Shown here piece after piece: positions 6,114 through 7,272 of a stretch of DNA of 7,272 nucleotides (position 1 is its first letter; every line of letters starts with the position of its first letter). The translations under genes were made by a program, and so were the position numbers. The stretch is from Bryobacteraceae bacterium (GTDB lineage Bacteria > Acidobacteriota > Terriglobia > Bryobacterales > Bryobacteraceae): contig JAICMB010000159.1 in NCBI GenBank assembly GCA_025929455.1, positions 1-7,272 on the forward strand, written 5' to 3'. The notes beneath the pieces are model-generated. The model was given only the letters and a program-made list of their open reading frames with translations, ran no database searches and was not told the DNA's origin.

Positions 6114-7272
6114 ATGTTGCGCACTACGGCAGTATTCGTCTTGCTTCCGGCGGCGGTATTCGCGGAAGTGCACACGCTCACCTTAAAGCAGGCCGTCGAT
6201 CTGGCGCTCCGGCAAAATCCGGACGTGCTCATCGCGCGCCTCGATGAGCAGCGCGCCCGTGAATCCGTACGCGTCGCCAAGGATCCTTTCGTTCCGAAAC
6301 TGTATGGCGGCAGCGGGCTGGCGTGGACCACCGGATACCCCACCAGCATCGAGGGTTCGCCGCCGTCCATCTTCGAAGCACGCACCACCATGACGCTGTA
6401 TAACCGTCCGCTAAAATACGAGCTCGCCGCCGCGCGCGAAAACGTGCGCGGCGCGGCCATTGATGTACAGCAGCGCTCGAGCGACATCGCCTACCGCACC
6501 GCCAGCTTATATCTCGATGCGCGTCAGGCCGCGCAAACCGCTTCCTCGATTTCGCGCGAAGTCGAAAATCTGCAGGCCGTTCGAGAAGCCGTCAACGCCC
6601 GCGTGCAGGAGGGCAGGGAATTGCCGATCGAGAACCGCCGCGCCGATCTCAACCTCGCGCGCGCGCGACAGCGTGCCGAAGCCACTGCCTCCGACCGCGA
6701 CTATGCGCAGGAGCAGCTCGCGGACGTGCTCGGTTTTCCGCCCGGCGACCGCGTCGTTCCCGGGGGAGATGAAGGCCCTCCGCCCGTGCCTGAATCCGAG
6801 AAAGCTGCCATCGACGAAGCTCTCGACAACAGCCGCGAGGTGAAAAAGATTCAGTCGCAGTTGCAAGCCCGCATGCTCCAACTGCACGGCTACGAGGCCG
6901 CGCGCTGGCCCGTGGTCGATCTGGTGGCGCAATACAACCTGCTCGCCAGGCACAATTACACGGACTTCTTTAAAACGTTCCAGCGCAACAACGGCCAACT
7001 CGGTGTCGCCGTTTCGGTACCGATTCTGGTCGGCTCGGCATCGCAAGGCTACGTCGGGCAAGCGACCTCCGATATCGCCAAGTTGCGCGCGCAGGCGAAT
7101 GAAACGCGCAACCGCATCACACTCGACACCGCTAAGGCGTACAACGACATGCACACCGCCGATGCCGCTCGCGACATCGCGCGCATGGATCTCGACGTCG
7201 CGCGCGAGCAGGTCACCGTGTTGCTGGCGCAGCTTGAAGAAGGGCGCGTCCCGCGGCAACAGGTAGAGCAGG
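6114..7272 (+). CDS. TolC-family outer membrane efflux protein, 3'-truncated
   Basis: An open frame of 386 codons runs to the right edge without a stop. ATG at 6114 gives a clean Sec signal peptide: M-L-R, hydrophobic core 6-16, likely cleavage after VFA (A17). The mature part opens with LTLKQAVDLALRQNPD (22-37), the typical start of the first outer-membrane efflux repeat. Residues about 57-97 fit the first beta-barrel hairpin, and about 100-215 a long charged helical hairpin of the periplasmic tunnel. A second barrel segment lies near 265-320 (including VSVPILVGSASQG), and the second helical hairpin begins after it. The usual trimer forms the outer-membrane exit duct for an RND, ABC or MFS pump. 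Perhaps 50-100 C-terminal residues are missing. Downstream genes, which would normally reveal the pump, lie outside the window. The family is clear; cargo unknown. Confidence 0.92.
   Translation, partial: MLRTTAVFVLLPAAVFAEVHTLTLKQAVDLALRQNPDVLIARLDEQRARESVRVAKDPFVPKLYGGSGLAWTTGYPTSIEGSPPSIFEARTTMTLYNRPLKYELAAARENVRGAAIDVQQRSSDIAYRTASLYLDARQAAQTASSISREVENLQAVREAVNARVQEGRELPIENRRADLNLARARQRAEATASDRDYAQEQLADVLGFPPGDRVVPGGDEGPPPVPESEKAAIDEALDNSREVKKIQSQLQARMLQLHGYEAARWPVVDLVAQYNLLARHNYTDFFKTFQRNNGQLGVAVSVPILVGSASQGYVGQATSDIAKLRAQANETRNRITLDTAKAYNDMHTADAARDIARMDLDVAREQVTVLLAQLEEGRVPRQQVEQ

Noticed and set aside
6507..7259. 250-codon frame antisense to the right-hand gene
   Set aside because: The forward frame from 6114 reads as an unmistakable TolC protein with signal peptide; the antisense frame has no family features.
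1..7272. Multi-gene defence, biosynthetic or mobile system
   Set aside because: All five genes belong to familiar metabolic, lipid or export families, face alternating directions and share no operon; no transposase, integrase, nuclease, toxin or repeat-spacer array is present.

Overview
This 7,272-base, GC-rich window is ordinary, densely packed bacterial chromosome. It holds three complete genes and two genes cut by the window edges. I see no IS element, CRISPR array, rRNA or tRNA, and no defence or phage module. Protein style suggests an Acidobacteriota-type organism (Solibacter/Bryobacter-like): the fused FAD/Fe-S oxidoreductase, the Tat-exported flavoprotein, the short desaturase and the TolC protein. 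Small G-rich intergenic hairpin repeats fit the same guess. This placement is inference from recollection of families, not a database result.

Layout from left to right. (1) 3-2174, +: C-terminal three quarters of a GlcD/GlcF-type fusion, a flavin plus iron-sulfur 2-hydroxyacid (D-lactate or D-2-hydroxyglutarate type) dehydrogenase, with an extra hydrophobic tail. (2) 2220-3089, -: fumarylacetoacetate-hydrolase-family enzyme, convergent with gene 1. (3) 3319-4056, +: small membrane fatty acid desaturase, divergent from gene 2 across a 229-base spacer. (4) 4209-6068, -: Tat-exported FAD oxidoreductase resembling spermidine dehydrogenase, convergent with gene 3. (5) 6114 to the end, +: TolC-family outer-membrane efflux protein, divergent from gene 4 across only 45 bases and running off the right edge.

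Neighbouring genes always point in opposite directions, so no operon lies fully inside the window and no shared pathway can be argued. The most interesting structure is between the genes. Both convergent junctions carry a related 35-base hairpin repeat whose stems differ by a compensating base-pair swap. The 45-base divergent gap has a -10-like box 6-7 bases ahead of each start codon and no good Shine-Dalgarno, which suggests leaderless mRNAs on both sides. I found no convincing previously undescribed multi-gene system.
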